In this document: positions 1 through 7,038 of the stretch, piece by piece | How positions within the stretch are numbered: the stretch's first letter is position 1 | Layout of the letters: each line of letters begins with the position of its first letter | NCBI GenBank assembly: GCA_022766785.1 | Contig: JALEOL010000050.1 | Coordinates: forward strand, 1 to 34,281 | DNA: 34,281 bases | Source of the DNA: Oscillospiraceae bacterium | Lineage (GTDB): Bacteria; Bacillota; Clostridia; Oscillospirales; Ruminococcaceae | Direction of reading: 5' to 3' | Program-made: the position numbers and the translations under genes | The notes under the pieces: model-generated | Database searches by the model: none | What the model was told of the DNA's origin: nothing | The model's input: only the letters and a program-made list of their open reading frames with translations

Positions 1-1
1 G

Positions 2-1351
2 AAATTCTACACGAACATGCTGGGCGCGGACGGCTTTGGTGACGTGAACAACATCATCAACGCCTCATCGCTGCTGATATCCGTGGTGACTCTCTCGATA
101 AACGAGGGTGTGCTTCGCTATGCCCTGGACAAGGCGAACAAAGGCAAGCATGTGCTGTCGATAGGTATCAACACCGCCATTGTCGGACTTGTGATATTCG
201 CGGCGGCGGTGCCTCTTATCGGCTTCATCGACATGCTGGCGGAATACAAGTGGCTGATCTACATGTATGTTGCGACCGGAAGCATCAAGGGCATCTGCGC
301 TATCTACGTCCGGGCAAGGGATCATGTGAAGCTGTTCGCCGTTGACGGTATACTTACAACAATATCCGTGATACTGCTCAACCTGCTGCTCCTGGGTGTG
401 TTCCACCTGGGCGTTGTGGGCTATGTGCTGTCGGTCTCCCTGGGCGACCTGATCTCGATAATCTTCCTGACGGTGAGGGCAAAGCTCTACAAGCAGTACC
501 GTCCCCTCGGCAACGACCCGGTTCTGGCAAAGTCCATGATACGCTACAGCATTCCGCTGATGCCTACCACGATCATGTGGTGGATAATCAACGTTTCGGA
601 TACGTTCATGGTGACGGCGTTCTTTGGCAGCGCGGCAAACGGAGTATACTCCTTCGCGTTCAAGTTCCCGAACCTCGCCGCTATCGTCGTGGGTATATTT
701 TCACAGGCGTGGCACATGTCCGCGATCACCGAGCGCAATTCCCGAAAGATAAGCCAGTTCTACTCCAACGTGTTCAGCATGATAGAAACGGTGATGTTCA
801 TTACCGCCTCGGGGATACTGCTGGTGCTCCGCCCGATAATCATGCCGTTTTTCGGCAGCGAGGAATTTGCCGGAGCGTATATCTATGTCCCGTTCCTGGT
901 GGCTGCGGTTGTGTTCCAGAGCTTCAACAACTTTTTAAGCTCCATATACGAAGCCTGCAACAAGACCACTCACTCGTTCATCTCCAGCGTTATCGGCGCG
1001 GTCAGCAATATAATGCTCAACCTCATTCTGCTGCATTCCCCCATGGGAGTGCTCGGCGCGGCGCTTGCCACATTTATAAGCTACGTGCTTGTGTACATCT
1101 ACCGTGTGTTCGACACCAGAAAGTACCTCTATATGTCGGTGAACTTCCCGAAAATGTTCCTTAACCTCGGACTGCTTGGCGCCATGTCCGCCTGCGTTAT
1201 GCTCATGCCGGAAGGACTGGTGCTGAATGTGGTGAACTGCGTGTTATTCCTTGTGATCGTGGCAATAAACTTCCGCTCCGCAATGAGCGCGATAAGCCTG
1301 TTTATCAGCCGCAGGAAAGGCACAGGCTCCGCAGACCCCGACAGCAAATAA
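2..1351 (+). CDS. Polysaccharide/oligosaccharide flippase (Wzx-like), 5' end cut off by window
   Basis: Multi-pass membrane protein of the MOP (MVF/Wzx/MATE-like) superfamily, which flips lipid-linked glycan units across the cytoplasmic membrane for capsule, exopolysaccharide or teichoic-type polymers. The frame is open to the window edge: residues KFYTN precede the first visible Met. The family normally begins with 20-40 residues before the 'YTxxLGxxxFG' segment seen here, so the true start lies upstream. About 12 hydrophobic stretches are visible, and the C-terminal tail is short and basic (RRKG). No glycosyltransferase neighbours are in view, so the substrate is unknown. It ends 38 bp from a convergent regulator gene. 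The exact subfamily is uncertain. Confidence 0.85.
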   Translation, partial: KFYTNMLGADGFGDVNNIINASSLLISVVTLSINEGVLRYALDKANKGKHVLSIGINTAIVGLVIFAAAVPLIGFIDMLAEYKWLIYMYVATGSIKGICAIYVRARDHVKLFAVDGILTTISVILLNLLLLGVFHLGVVGYVLSVSLGDLISIIFLTVRAKLYKQYRPLGNDPVLAKSMIRYSIPLMPTTIMWWIINVSDTFMVTAFFGSAANGVYSFAFKFPNLAAIVVGIFSQAWHMSAITERNSRKISQFYSNVFSMIETVMFITASGILLVLRPIIMPFFGSEEFAGAYIYVPFLVAAVVFQSFNNFLSSIYEACNKTTHSFISSVIGAVSNIMLNLILLHSPMGVLGAALATFISYVLVYIYRVFDTRKYLYMSVNFPKMFLNLGLLGAMSACVMLMPEGLVLNVVNCVLFLVIVAINFRSAMSAISLFISRRKGTGSADPDSK

Positions 1352-1355
1352 TAAA

Positions 1356-1377
1356 CACCCGCCATTTCTGACGGGTG
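1356..1377. terminator. Hairpin between convergent genes
   Basis: Inverted repeat CACCCG / CGGGTG around a 10-nt loop, placed between the stop of the flippase and the stop of the XRE gene. T-runs on either side are short, so it is a weak, possibly bidirectional terminator. Confidence 0.45.
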
Positions 1378-1389
1378 GTGTGGGTTATT

Positions 1390-2058
1390 TTACTGCAGCT
1401 TGTTGAGGGTTTTCTCGGAGCTGTTCACCACTGATAAAAGAGCGGCTGCCTGCTTTGAGTATTCCTGCTCAATACGCGCGGTGGTGATCCTCTCGTCCTC
1501 CGACCCTCCGCTCTCGGCGGCGGTACGCGCATGGATATCCTCAAGGGACATCGCTGCGGTGGTAAGCCCGGAGACCTTTTCCTCGGGAATGCTGAACACA
1601 TGCTCGTCGTTGGACTTTCCGGCGCTGTAGATCATTCTGTAGCAGCGGTAGACCGCCATTGACAGATAGGAATACACCGCCTTGGATAGCTCGGAATTCT
1701 TCGCCTTTATCAGCAGCGAGAAGATGATCTCGATTGAATTTGTGAGCAGCTTCTTCTGAAAGAACACCGAAAGCCCCGAGGGTGCTCCGTCGTACTTTTC
1801 AGCCGCGGAGCTTTCCGGAAGCTCCTGCTCGGTCACAGCCGCGCCGGTGCTCATCGGCGAGCGGCCAAGAAGGTAATCTATCGACACATTGTAATAATCC
1901 GCGGCGCGCACCAGAAAGTCCAGACCACATTCGCGCTTTCCGTTCTCGTAATGTGAAAGCAGCGCCTGGGTGACCTCAAGGTCAGCGGCAGCCTGTTTCT
2001 GGCTGAGACCCCGTTCCTTACGCAGCAGCGTCATGATACGGGGGAAGTCCTTATTCAT
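1390..2058 (-). CDS. XRE-family transcriptional regulator
   Basis: 222-aa protein. Residues 1-65 form a lambda-repressor-like helix-turn-helix: 'LRKERGLSQKQAAADLEVTQALLSHYENGKR' supplies both helices, followed by 'DYYNVSIDYLLGR', the usual end of the domain. The remainder is an unassigned, helix-rich C-terminal region of about 150 residues with no catalytic motif that I recognise. An upstream in-frame extension to 2151 exists but overlaps the promoter. I chose 2058 because AAGGAG lies 7 nt before this ATG. Likely autoregulatory, with unknown targets. It is convergent with the flippase gene. Confidence 0.85.
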   Translation of the reverse strand: MNKDFPRIMTLLRKERGLSQKQAAADLEVTQALLSHYENGKRECGLDFLVRAADYYNVSIDYLLGRSPMSTGAAVTEQELPESSAAEKYDGAPSGLSVFFQKKLLTNSIEIIFSLLIKAKNSELSKAVYSYLSMAVYRCYRMIYSAGKSNDEHVFSIPEEKVSGLTTAAMSLEDIHARTAAESGGSEDERITTARIEQEYSKQAAALLSVVNSSEKTLNKLQ

Positions 2059-2115
2059 ACATTTTCTCCTTATTATTAAATACCCCATGGTTTTATGTAT
2101 AATACCATATTGTAT

Positions 2116-2144
2116 ATTATAAACTGAATATTCCGATTTGTAAA
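2116..2144 (-). promoter_or_regulatory. Promoter of the XRE gene
   Basis: On the minus strand: TTTACA (2139-2144), 17 bp, TATAAT (2116-2121), followed about 58 nt later by the start codon. The AT-rich stretch between the -10 and the ribosome site could hold an operator, but no clear palindrome is seen. Confidence 0.75.
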
Positions 2145-2380
2145 GTGTCATATTTCACAAATTTACGACAGCTTCATAGGGCATAATCTATAATAGAATG
2201 CCTGTTCAGACAGGATTTAGTCGAATTGTACAATCTGGCAACTATATATAGTGAATGTCATTGATGAAACACAGGGTCTTTTTTATTTTACGAAAGGTAA
2301 TATCGCCGAGTTTTATACTATAGGTAAACAAGAGTTACCGGCGGCAGCATGCCGCAAATATAACGAAAGGTCAATATGAT

Positions 2381-2989
2381 ATGAAAAATTACTATCTGTA
2401 TCTTATCCGTCATGGACTTACCCAGGGAAATCTTGACGGGAAATACATCGGTCAGACCGACCTGGCACTCTGCCCCGATGGCGAGAACGAGATCCGCAGG
2501 CTGGCGGCAGAGGGCGTTTACCCCGGGGTGGAACGGGTGTACTCCTCGCCGCTGAAACGCTGCACCGAGACCGCGCAGATAATCTACCCAAAGATCCAGC
2601 TCACAAAGGTGGACGAGCTGGCGGAGATGGATTTCGGCGAATTTGAGGGCAAGCGCCAGAGCGAGATAGCCGACCTGCCGGAATACACCGAGTGGCTGAA
2701 GGGCGGCGCTGAGGCGTGTCCCCCCGGCGGAGAGAAGTTCGGGGATTTCTCCCTGCGCTGCATCAGCGGACTGGACATTATTTTCAGCGACATGATGAAT
2801 AAGGAGCTTACCCGGGCGGCAGTGATCACCCACGGCGGCGTGATAACAAACCTGCTCGCCGGTTTCGGACTGCCCAAGGGGAAGCCTGCGGACTTTATGC
2901 TCCCACCCGGCGGCGGTTATGAGATAATCCTGTCGGCGTTTCTCTGGCAGAAAGGCCCGGTTTTTGAGATAAGCGGAAGATTATTCTAA
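2381..2989 (+). CDS. Histidine phosphatase (phosphoglycerate-mutase-like / CobC-like)
   Basis: 202-aa cytoplasmic enzyme of the histidine phosphatase superfamily. The catalytic 'LIRHG' (R10, H11 the phospho-acceptor) is followed by 'SSPLKRCTETA' (R60), 'MDFGEFEG' and the second histidine in 'VITHGGV', so the active site is complete. Length and layout match alpha-ribazole-phosphatase (CobC) or general phosphoglycerate-mutase-like phosphatases, and the substrate cannot be told from sequence. AAAGG precedes the start. First gene of a probable three-gene operon: 18 nt to the next gene. A CobU-like gene lies about 16 kb away, which alone does not prove a cobalamin role. Confidence 0.85.
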   Translation: MKNYYLYLIRHGLTQGNLDGKYIGQTDLALCPDGENEIRRLAAEGVYPGVERVYSSPLKRCTETAQIIYPKIQLTKVDELAEMDFGEFEGKRQSEIADLPEYTEWLKGGAEACPPGGEKFGDFSLRCISGLDIIFSDMMNKELTRAAVITHGGVITNLLAGFGLPKGKPADFMLPPGGGYEIILSAFLWQKGPVFEISGRLF

Positions 2990-3007
2990 TAGAGCAAGGA
3001 GAAAAAT

Positions 3008-3232
3008 ATGACAGTTCAGGAATTACAGACCCGGCTTTTTGAGATGGATATCCCACACTATTACTACAATATCTGCGGCAGCGGCGAGGAGGAAGATCAG
3101 CGTATCTGTCTTGTGAGCGAGGGCGGCAGGTGGCTTGTATACTACAGCGAGGACGGCGACCGCCTGGAGCTTTCGGAGTACTCAAGCGAGGAGGAAGCCT
3201 GCGCAGACTGCCTAAACAGGCTTGCGGAGTAA
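3008..3232 (+). CDS. Small acidic hypothetical protein (74 aa)
   Basis: 74 residues, very acidic, with a pattern 'xRICLVxEGGRWLVYYSEDGDRLELSEYSSEEEACxxxLNRL'. That shape (two short strands, then a helix containing SEEEAC) recalls small immunity-like proteins of the Imm59 type, but this is resemblance from memory and not proof. AAGGAG lies 6 nt before the ATG. It sits between a phosphatase and a lipoprotein gene, with a 4-nt gap to the next start, so it is almost surely cotranscribed and translationally coupled. No toxin gene is seen nearby. Confidence 0.7.
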   Translation: MTVQELQTRLFEMDIPHYYYNICGSGEEEDQRICLVSEGGRWLVYYSEDGDRLELSEYSSEEEACADCLNRLAE

Positions 3233-3236
3233 CGCC

Positions 3237-4220
3237 ATGAAAATACTGAAAAAGGCAGCTGCTGCACTTCTTTCGGCGGTATTGCTCTGCGGCTGCTCAT
3301 CGTCTGAACCCTCAACGCCGAACCTCAATATCAGCTCCCCGTCCGCCGGAGAGGACTGCATAACACCGCCTTTCTGGGTGGTGGAGGACGACTCTACCGG
3401 GGCGCAGATATTCCTTCTGGGAAGCATGCACGCCGGGAAGCCCGGGGCAGGATACCCCGAGTACGTTCTGGACGCTCTGCAAAACAGCAGCTGGGTCGCG
3501 CCGGAAATGGACACCGTGGCATTCGGCAGTGATTTCCTGCTCCAGCAGAAGTGCGTGGGCTATCTCATGATGAACGGGACTACAATGCCTGAACTGCTGG
3601 GGAGCGACTACGACCGCACCGCGGATTATTTCCGCAGCAAAGGTCTGCTCCAGCCGGGAATGGACAGCATGATACCGTTCTACTGGGCGTCCTGCGCGTC
3701 CGCACTGGTGATAGAGCAGGCAGGGCTTGACAGCAATTACGGGACAGAGACCGTGCTGCTGGAGCTTGCCCATTCCGGGGGAAAAGAGATACGGGAGATA
3801 GAGGGCGGCGAGTCGCAGTACAAGATGATGAGCAATATCCCGATGAGCGTCCAGCTTCAGACCCTGGCGGAATGCGTGGGCGATGAAAACATCACTGTGC
3901 AAGCGGAGTCCTCCGCAGAACTGTACGACGCGTGGAGCAGCTTTGACGAGGAAAAGCTGAAATCACTGACTGCCTTTGATACCAGCGATATGGACTCTCC
4001 GGAGGACTGGCAGGCTTACTACGACCTGATGTACACCGACCGGCAGAAAGTGATGTCGGAGTTTGTCATTGACAGTCTGAAAAAAGGCGAACATGGCTTC
4101 GTATTCGTGGGGGCGATGCATTATTACGCAGAGCCGTCGATACTGACGCAGCTGTCCGACGCAGGATATACAGTCACCCCCATACGCGGAGATGTCCGGG
4201 AGGAGTATGCGGCGGCATAA
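3237..4220 (+). CDS. TraB/GumN-family lipoprotein
   Basis: 327-aa lipoprotein: basic start, hydrophobic core and lipobox 'LLCGC' (lipid Cys about residue 19), then a Ser/Pro-rich linker. The mature part has the two signatures of the TraB/GumN (PF01963) fold: 'IFLLGSMHAG' near the N-terminus and 'FVFVGAMHYY' near the C-terminus, with conserved E/H residues thought to form a metal-dependent hydrolase site. The molecular role of bacterial members is poorly known. The start at 3237 is preferred over an upstream TTG because it gives a proper signal peptide and a GGAG 7 nt upstream, overlapping the end of the previous gene. Confidence 0.85.
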   Translation: MKILKKAAAALLSAVLLCGCSSSEPSTPNLNISSPSAGEDCITPPFWVVEDDSTGAQIFLLGSMHAGKPGAGYPEYVLDALQNSSWVAPEMDTVAFGSDFLLQQKCVGYLMMNGTTMPELLGSDYDRTADYFRSKGLLQPGMDSMIPFYWASCASALVIEQAGLDSNYGTETVLLELAHSGGKEIREIEGGESQYKMMSNIPMSVQLQTLAECVGDENITVQAESSAELYDAWSSFDEEKLKSLTAFDTSDMDSPEDWQAYYDLMYTDRQKVMSEFVIDSLKKGEHGFVFVGAMHYYAEPSILTQLSDAGYTVTPIRGDVREEYAAA

Positions 4221-4275
4221 TTTCCCGGACTGCGGAATATATTTCAGCATAGACCTATCCGTGAAAGGAGCCGCT

Positions 4276-4521
4276 ATGCTGAGAACAAAACGCCAGACAA
4301 GCCCGGAAGAACGCCGCACAAACGAGCTTATCAGAGAATACGAGGAGCTTACAGCCCGGCTTGAGCAGATACGCAGCTGCTATGATCTCGCCGAGGAGAA
4401 CGCAGTGATCGACGCGCTGATCTACGAGGAGAACGCGGTGCAGTGCCGGCTGTCCGCGCTCACCCTGAAAGCCAGGGAAACCGGGGTGCATGTGGAGCAT
4501 TTCCAGCGCAGAAAGATCTGA
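4276..4521 (+). CDS. DUF2508 (YaaL-like) protein
   Basis: 81-aa soluble, helical protein. The pattern 'LIREYEELTARLEQIRSCYDLAEENAVIDALIYEENAVQCRLSALTLKARETGV' matches the YaaL/DUF2508 family, short coiled-coil proteins of Firmicutes often found next to recR, although no recR is in view here. The function of the family is unknown. The start is set by AAAGGAG (4264-4270), 5 nt before the ATG; an upstream in-frame extension overlaps the previous gene and lacks a ribosome site. Confidence 0.75.
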   Translation: MLRTKRQTSPEERRTNELIREYEELTARLEQIRSCYDLAEENAVIDALIYEENAVQCRLSALTLKARETGVHVEHFQRRKI

Positions 4522-4638
4522 CCTGCTCTGCCCTGCCCCGTTATTGCCGTGCAAAAACAGCTATGATTCGCTTTGCTTCAAGGGCTTTGTCCATGACAAA
4601 AAAGTTTCAGAAAAAATCGGTTTTTTTTGAAAAAGCTA

Positions 4639-4667
4639 TTGACAAATCGGGAAAGACGTGATATAAT
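4639..4667 (+). promoter_or_regulatory. Consensus promoter of tRNA-Leu with UP-like element
   Basis: TTGACA (4639-4644), 17 bp, TATAAT (4662-4667). Directly upstream lies a T8-GAAAAAG block that is also found in front of the tRNA-Lys/Tyr promoter, suggesting an A/T-rich UP element typical of strong stable-RNA promoters. Confidence 0.9.
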
Positions 4668-4708
4668 AATATAGTCGTTGAGAGCCAAGGCTTCAACGAA
4701 GTTAATAT

Positions 4709-4793
4709 GCGGGTGTGCTGGAACTGGCAGACAGGCACGTTTGAGGTGCGTGTGTTGTATGACATACGGGTTCAAGTCCCGTCACCCGCACCA
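4709..4793 (+). tRNA. tRNA-Leu (anticodon GAG)
   Basis: Acceptor GCGGGTG (4709-4715) pairs with CACCCGC (4783-4789). Discriminator A and an encoded CCA follow. Anticodon stem CACGT/GCGTG encloses the loop with GAG at 4743-4745. A long variable arm (class II) and the T-arm ACGGG-TTCAAGT-CCCGT are intact. Reads CUC/CUU. Single gene, driven by the consensus promoter just upstream and ended by a hairpin at 4798-4850. Confidence 0.95.
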
Positions 4794-4797
4794 GGTT

Positions 4798-4850
4798 GAG
4801 TGCCTCGACACGCATTTTCGCGCGTTGAGGCACTTTATTTTTTTCGGTTT
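4798..4850 (+). terminator. Terminator of tRNA-Leu
   Basis: AGTGCCTC...GAGGCACT stem with inner CGCG pairing, followed by a long T-rich run (TTTATTTTTTT). A near copy of this hairpin recurs at 5131-5180. Confidence 0.85.
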
Positions 4851-5230
4851 TCTCCCGCGTAATATTTTTTCGAAATTAACAGACAGCTTTTTTGCCGCGC
4901 GAACAAGCGCGGCAAAAGTATCCGATTCGAGTGTGGCGCTTGTATTCGGGGCATCGCCCCTGCCGCGCAAACCGCAAGTTTTCGCCGTCCCGGAGTGGGA
5001 CGGCGTTTTTGCTATATAGTTCAGATTTACTATATCGCATAAAACCGACCGCAAAAACCGAAAAATCTCGTGCGCCATTACAGCGGTGAGGCGGCTCTTT
5101 TCCGAAAGTCTATTTCGTACAACATAGACATCAGTGTGCCCCGACACGCTTTATCGCGCGTTGAGGCATTTTTGTTTTTTGTTTTCTCTCAGGATAATGA
5201 TCTAAAGATTATTCCAGTGAAAAATGCTTT
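4851..5230. other. Gene-free hairpin-rich gap after tRNA-Leu
   Basis: No convincing gene. It holds a perfect 11-bp stem TTTTGCCGCGC / GCGCGGCAAAA (about 4890-4917), a GGGGC-ATC-GCCCC mini-hairpin, a GCCGTCCC / GGGACGGC terminator-like hairpin followed by TTTTT (about 4984-5010), and at 5131-5180 a diverged second copy of the tRNA-Leu terminator (CCGACACGC...GCGCGTTGAGGCA then TTTTT). The repeat of the terminator suggests a duplication, an element insertion or a lost tRNA between the copies. Confidence 0.6.
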
Positions 5231-6187
5231 TCAATTCACACATACAATATCAGCGTTAACGATCTTACCGCCGACATCGGAATACGATATACGAATATTA
5301 TCAAGTGTTATTTCAGTTTCAAGATAATCACCCGAATCAATTATTCCACTTAAATCCGTATTCACTGTGTTGATGTTTCCGAGATAAAAGCGATATCCAT
5401 CGCAAACGATCGCAAAACCTGAAGAAGTGTCCGCCGACTTGGTAATAATGTCCATACCAGAATTAGATGTGCTTGGCACAGGGATGTATGAAAAATCAGA
5501 GGTATCCGCAAAGAAAAGCAAATCGCCGTCGGAGTCGATATAATCTGAATCTCCGGATACGCAATGCAAAATACCCTTAAGGGTAAGTTCGCCGCTGAGA
5601 ACGATCTCATTTCTTAGCTGAACAGCTTCTTTGCTGATATTTCCATTCTCATCGCACTCATTTATTGCATAGAAAACACTTTTGGCACTCTCGACTGTCA
5701 ATCCGTTTTCAAGGACATCACCCTGTTTGACCTTAAAATACTTGGGATCGCTTAATATGATACTTGTATCATCATTGTATTCAAGAGTGTTCCAGTCGAT
5801 CAGATCCGGGTTTTCAGCGCTGTTTTTCCATATGGGGGTCGCATATCTCATATATGCAAAATCAAAGGTCAGATACACGCAGTCATCAAGCCCTTTTTCC
5901 GCTGCTACTGCTTCCGTTTTTTCTACTGTGTTTCCATCGAAACCAATAAAGCTCTCAAGCGAGAAACCCTGTATAAGCGCAAGCGTTTCATCATCAAGTT
6001 CAATGCTCTTGTTCTCGTCCGATGAATATTCTTCTGATTTTGAATCCATCGGTTCGCTTTGGCTGGTACTTGCCGGTTCGGAATCCGCTGGTTCGCTTTG
6101 GCTGGTGCTTGCCGGTTCGGAATTACCGGAACATCCTGTAAGTAATAATGCGGTCAATGCTGTGAATAGCGCAATTATTCTTTTCAT
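5231..6187 (-). CDS. Hypothetical lipoprotein with duplicated Ser/Pro linker
   Basis: 318-aa lipoprotein: 'MKRIIALFTALTALLLTGCSG' with lipobox LTGC. Directly after it a linker repeats 'SEPASTSQSEP' twice (visible as an imperfect tandem DNA repeat around 6049-6120) and then turns acidic. The mature domain (about residues 55-318) is mostly beta and Asp/Ser-rich; I recognise no family. Start 6187 has GGGAG 7 nt upstream. More AT-rich than the neighbouring genes, hinting at a different origin. Its likely promoter is far upstream (6571-6599), with two small inverted-repeat elements lying in the leader. Confidence 0.8.
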   Translation of the reverse strand: MKRIIALFTALTALLLTGCSGNSEPASTSQSEPADSEPASTSQSEPMDSKSEEYSSDENKSIELDDETLALIQGFSLESFIGFDGNTVEKTEAVAAEKGLDDCVYLTFDFAYMRYATPIWKNSAENPDLIDWNTLEYNDDTSIILSDPKYFKVKQGDVLENGLTVESAKSVFYAINECDENGNISKEAVQLRNEIVLSGELTLKGILHCVSGDSDYIDSDGDLLFFADTSDFSYIPVPSTSNSGMDIITKSADTSSGFAIVCDGYRFYLGNINTVNTDLSGIIDSGDYLETEITLDNIRISYSDVGGKIVNADIVCVN

Positions 6188-6239
6188 AGTTTTCTCCCAA
6201 AACAACAAACGAAATAAGCAAATAGATTTGTTCGACTAA

Positions 6240-6325
6240 GGAAACGCCGATTAAAACAAAATCGCCCCGTTCAAACGCGCCTCACGCGGCTGATTTTGTT
6301 ACACATCGCCTTAATCAGCGCGTCC
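6240..6325. mobile_element. 86-bp IS5-like MITE, copy 1
   Basis: Foldback element flanked by the direct 4-bp repeat CTAA (6236-6239 and 6326-6329). Ends GGAAACGCCGATTAA and TTAATCAGCGCGTCC are inverted with 3 mismatches in 15. An inner perfect inverted pair AACAAAATC / GATTTTGTT (6255-6263, 6292-6300) makes it nearly one long hairpin. The 4-bp duplication fits the YTAR target known for IS5-group elements; the family link is inferred from that and from the GGAA ends. No transposase inside. Confidence 0.7.
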
Positions 6326-6362
6326 CTAAAAGTTAGCATTCACCAAAATCGACAAATGCTAG

Positions 6363-6534
6363 GGAAGCACTGATTAAATCTGGTGCGCAGATTGCGCAGT
6401 CAGATTTTTTGTCAGATTGTATAAATTGAGTGCAGACGGGCTGCCGCCCGTCAAGCGAAATTTGTGCAAGATGACAGAAAATATGCAAGCAAGATGCGTA
6501 CCAAGTCGTCAGGCGTGATTTAATCAGTGCTTCC
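6363..6534. mobile_element. 172-bp IS5-like MITE, copy 2
   Basis: Perfect 18-bp terminal inverted repeats GGAAGCACTGATTAAATC (6363-6380) and its complement (6517-6534), flanked by CTAG on both sides (6359-6362, 6535-6538), again a YTAR-type target. The ends share GGAA-C-C-GATTAAA with the neighbouring 86-bp element, so the same transposase probably moved both. The interior is non-coding. It lies between the lipoprotein gene and its likely promoter. Confidence 0.8.
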
Positions 6535-6570
6535 CTAGTACTCGATAACTAACGCATGTTTTCTGTTTAT

Positions 6571-6599
6571 ATTATATCTTTTCAGTAATATTTTGTCAA
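6571..6599 (-). promoter_or_regulatory. Likely promoter of the 5231-6187 lipoprotein gene
   Basis: Minus strand TTGACA (6594-6599), 17 bp, TATAAT (6571-6576). The next gene downstream is the lipoprotein gene, about 380 nt away. Both MITEs lie in the intervening leader. Confidence 0.7.
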
Positions 6600-6625
6600 T
6601 AGGTTATTTTACAGCAGACGAGCCA

Positions 6626-6670
6626 AAATAAAAAAAGCACCTCGACCCGCGATATTGCGTGTCGAGGTGC
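6626..6670 (-). terminator. Terminator of tRNA-Lys/tRNA-Tyr
   Basis: GCACCTCGAC (6637-6646) pairs with GTCGAGGTGC (6661-6670) with an inner CGC/GCG, followed on the minus strand by a T-run. Sequence-related to the tRNA-Leu terminator. Confidence 0.85.
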
Positions 6671-6675
6671 TCGAT

Positions 6676-6760
6676 TGGTGGGAGCTGGTGGATTCGAACC
6701 ACCGAAGCATGACGCAGCAGATTTACAGTCTGTCCCCTTTGGCCACTCGGGAAAGCTCCC
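6676..6760 (-). tRNA. tRNA-Tyr (anticodon GTA)
   Basis: Acceptor GGGAGCT / AGCTCCC, discriminator A, encoded CCA (6676-6678 in complement), class II variable arm, anticodon loop CTGTAAA, T-arm GGTGG-TTCGAAT-CCACC. Second gene of a two-tRNA unit with tRNA-Lys. Confidence 0.95.
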
Positions 6761-6791
6761 ACATATATTAAATTATCGTTCCATTATAAAA

Positions 6792-6867
6792 TGGAGCTGG
6801 TGGACGGATTCTAACCCCCGACCTGCTGATTAAAAATCAGCTGCTCTACCAGCTGAGCTACACCAGC
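6792..6867 (-). tRNA. tRNA-Lys (anticodon TTT) with altered T-arm
   Basis: Acceptor GCTGGTG / CACCAGC, D-arm GCTCAGCTGGTAGAGC, anticodon stem CTGAT/ATCAG around TTTTTAA (anticodon TTT), CCA encoded at the 3' end. The T-loop reads TTAGAAT instead of TTCGAAT: the near-invariant C56 is A (position 6812). T-stem pair 51-63 is G/G. Either a damaged gene copy, a functional variant, or a base error. It is the first gene of the unit behind a strong promoter. Confidence 0.85.
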
Positions 6868-6917
6868 GTATAGCGTTGTCAGTCTTTTGATTTACCCTTT
6901 TCCCTGACGACTTGTAT

Positions 6918-6946
6918 ATTATATCACATTATTTTTTGTTTGTCAA
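6918..6946 (-). promoter_or_regulatory. Consensus promoter of tRNA-Lys/tRNA-Tyr
   Basis: Minus strand TTGACA (6941-6946), 17 bp ending GTGA, TATAAT (6918-6923). The T8-GAAAAAG block upstream of -35 and the GTGATATAATA around -10 match the tRNA-Leu promoter. Confidence 0.9.
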
Positions 6947-7004
6947 CACCTTTTTCAAAAAAAATGCGATTTTTCAAAAATTTTGTCCCGGCTAAAACAC
7001 AAGA

Positions 7005-7032
7005 CCCCCGGAGCGAGTTACTGCCCCGGGGG
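7005..7032 (-). terminator. Terminator of the aldolase-like gene
   Basis: CCCCCGG (7005-7011) pairs with CCGGGGG (7026-7032), placed 7 bp after the stop codon. The minus-strand sequence that follows is T-rich (TCTTGTGTTTT). Confidence 0.75.
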
Positions 7033-7038
7033 AGATGA

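Noticed and set aside
577-1164. Long overlapping frame inside the flippase gene
   Set aside because: Out-of-frame shadow with no ribosome site and low-complexity Arg/His-rich composition.
2225-2234. Palindrome ATTGTACAAT found also at 31772-31781 upstream of the dockerin promoter
   Set aside because: A repeat of this size is expected by chance in 34 kb and no regulator connects the two sites.
2381-4521. Cobalamin operon including CobC-like phosphatase
   Set aside because: Only one gene is compatible with a cobalamin role; the neighbours are a TraB-like lipoprotein and small unknowns.
4782-5147. 121-codon minus-strand frame across the tRNA-Leu terminator region
   Set aside because: It starts in repeat DNA and crosses three hairpins and the tRNA end; no domain or ribosome site.
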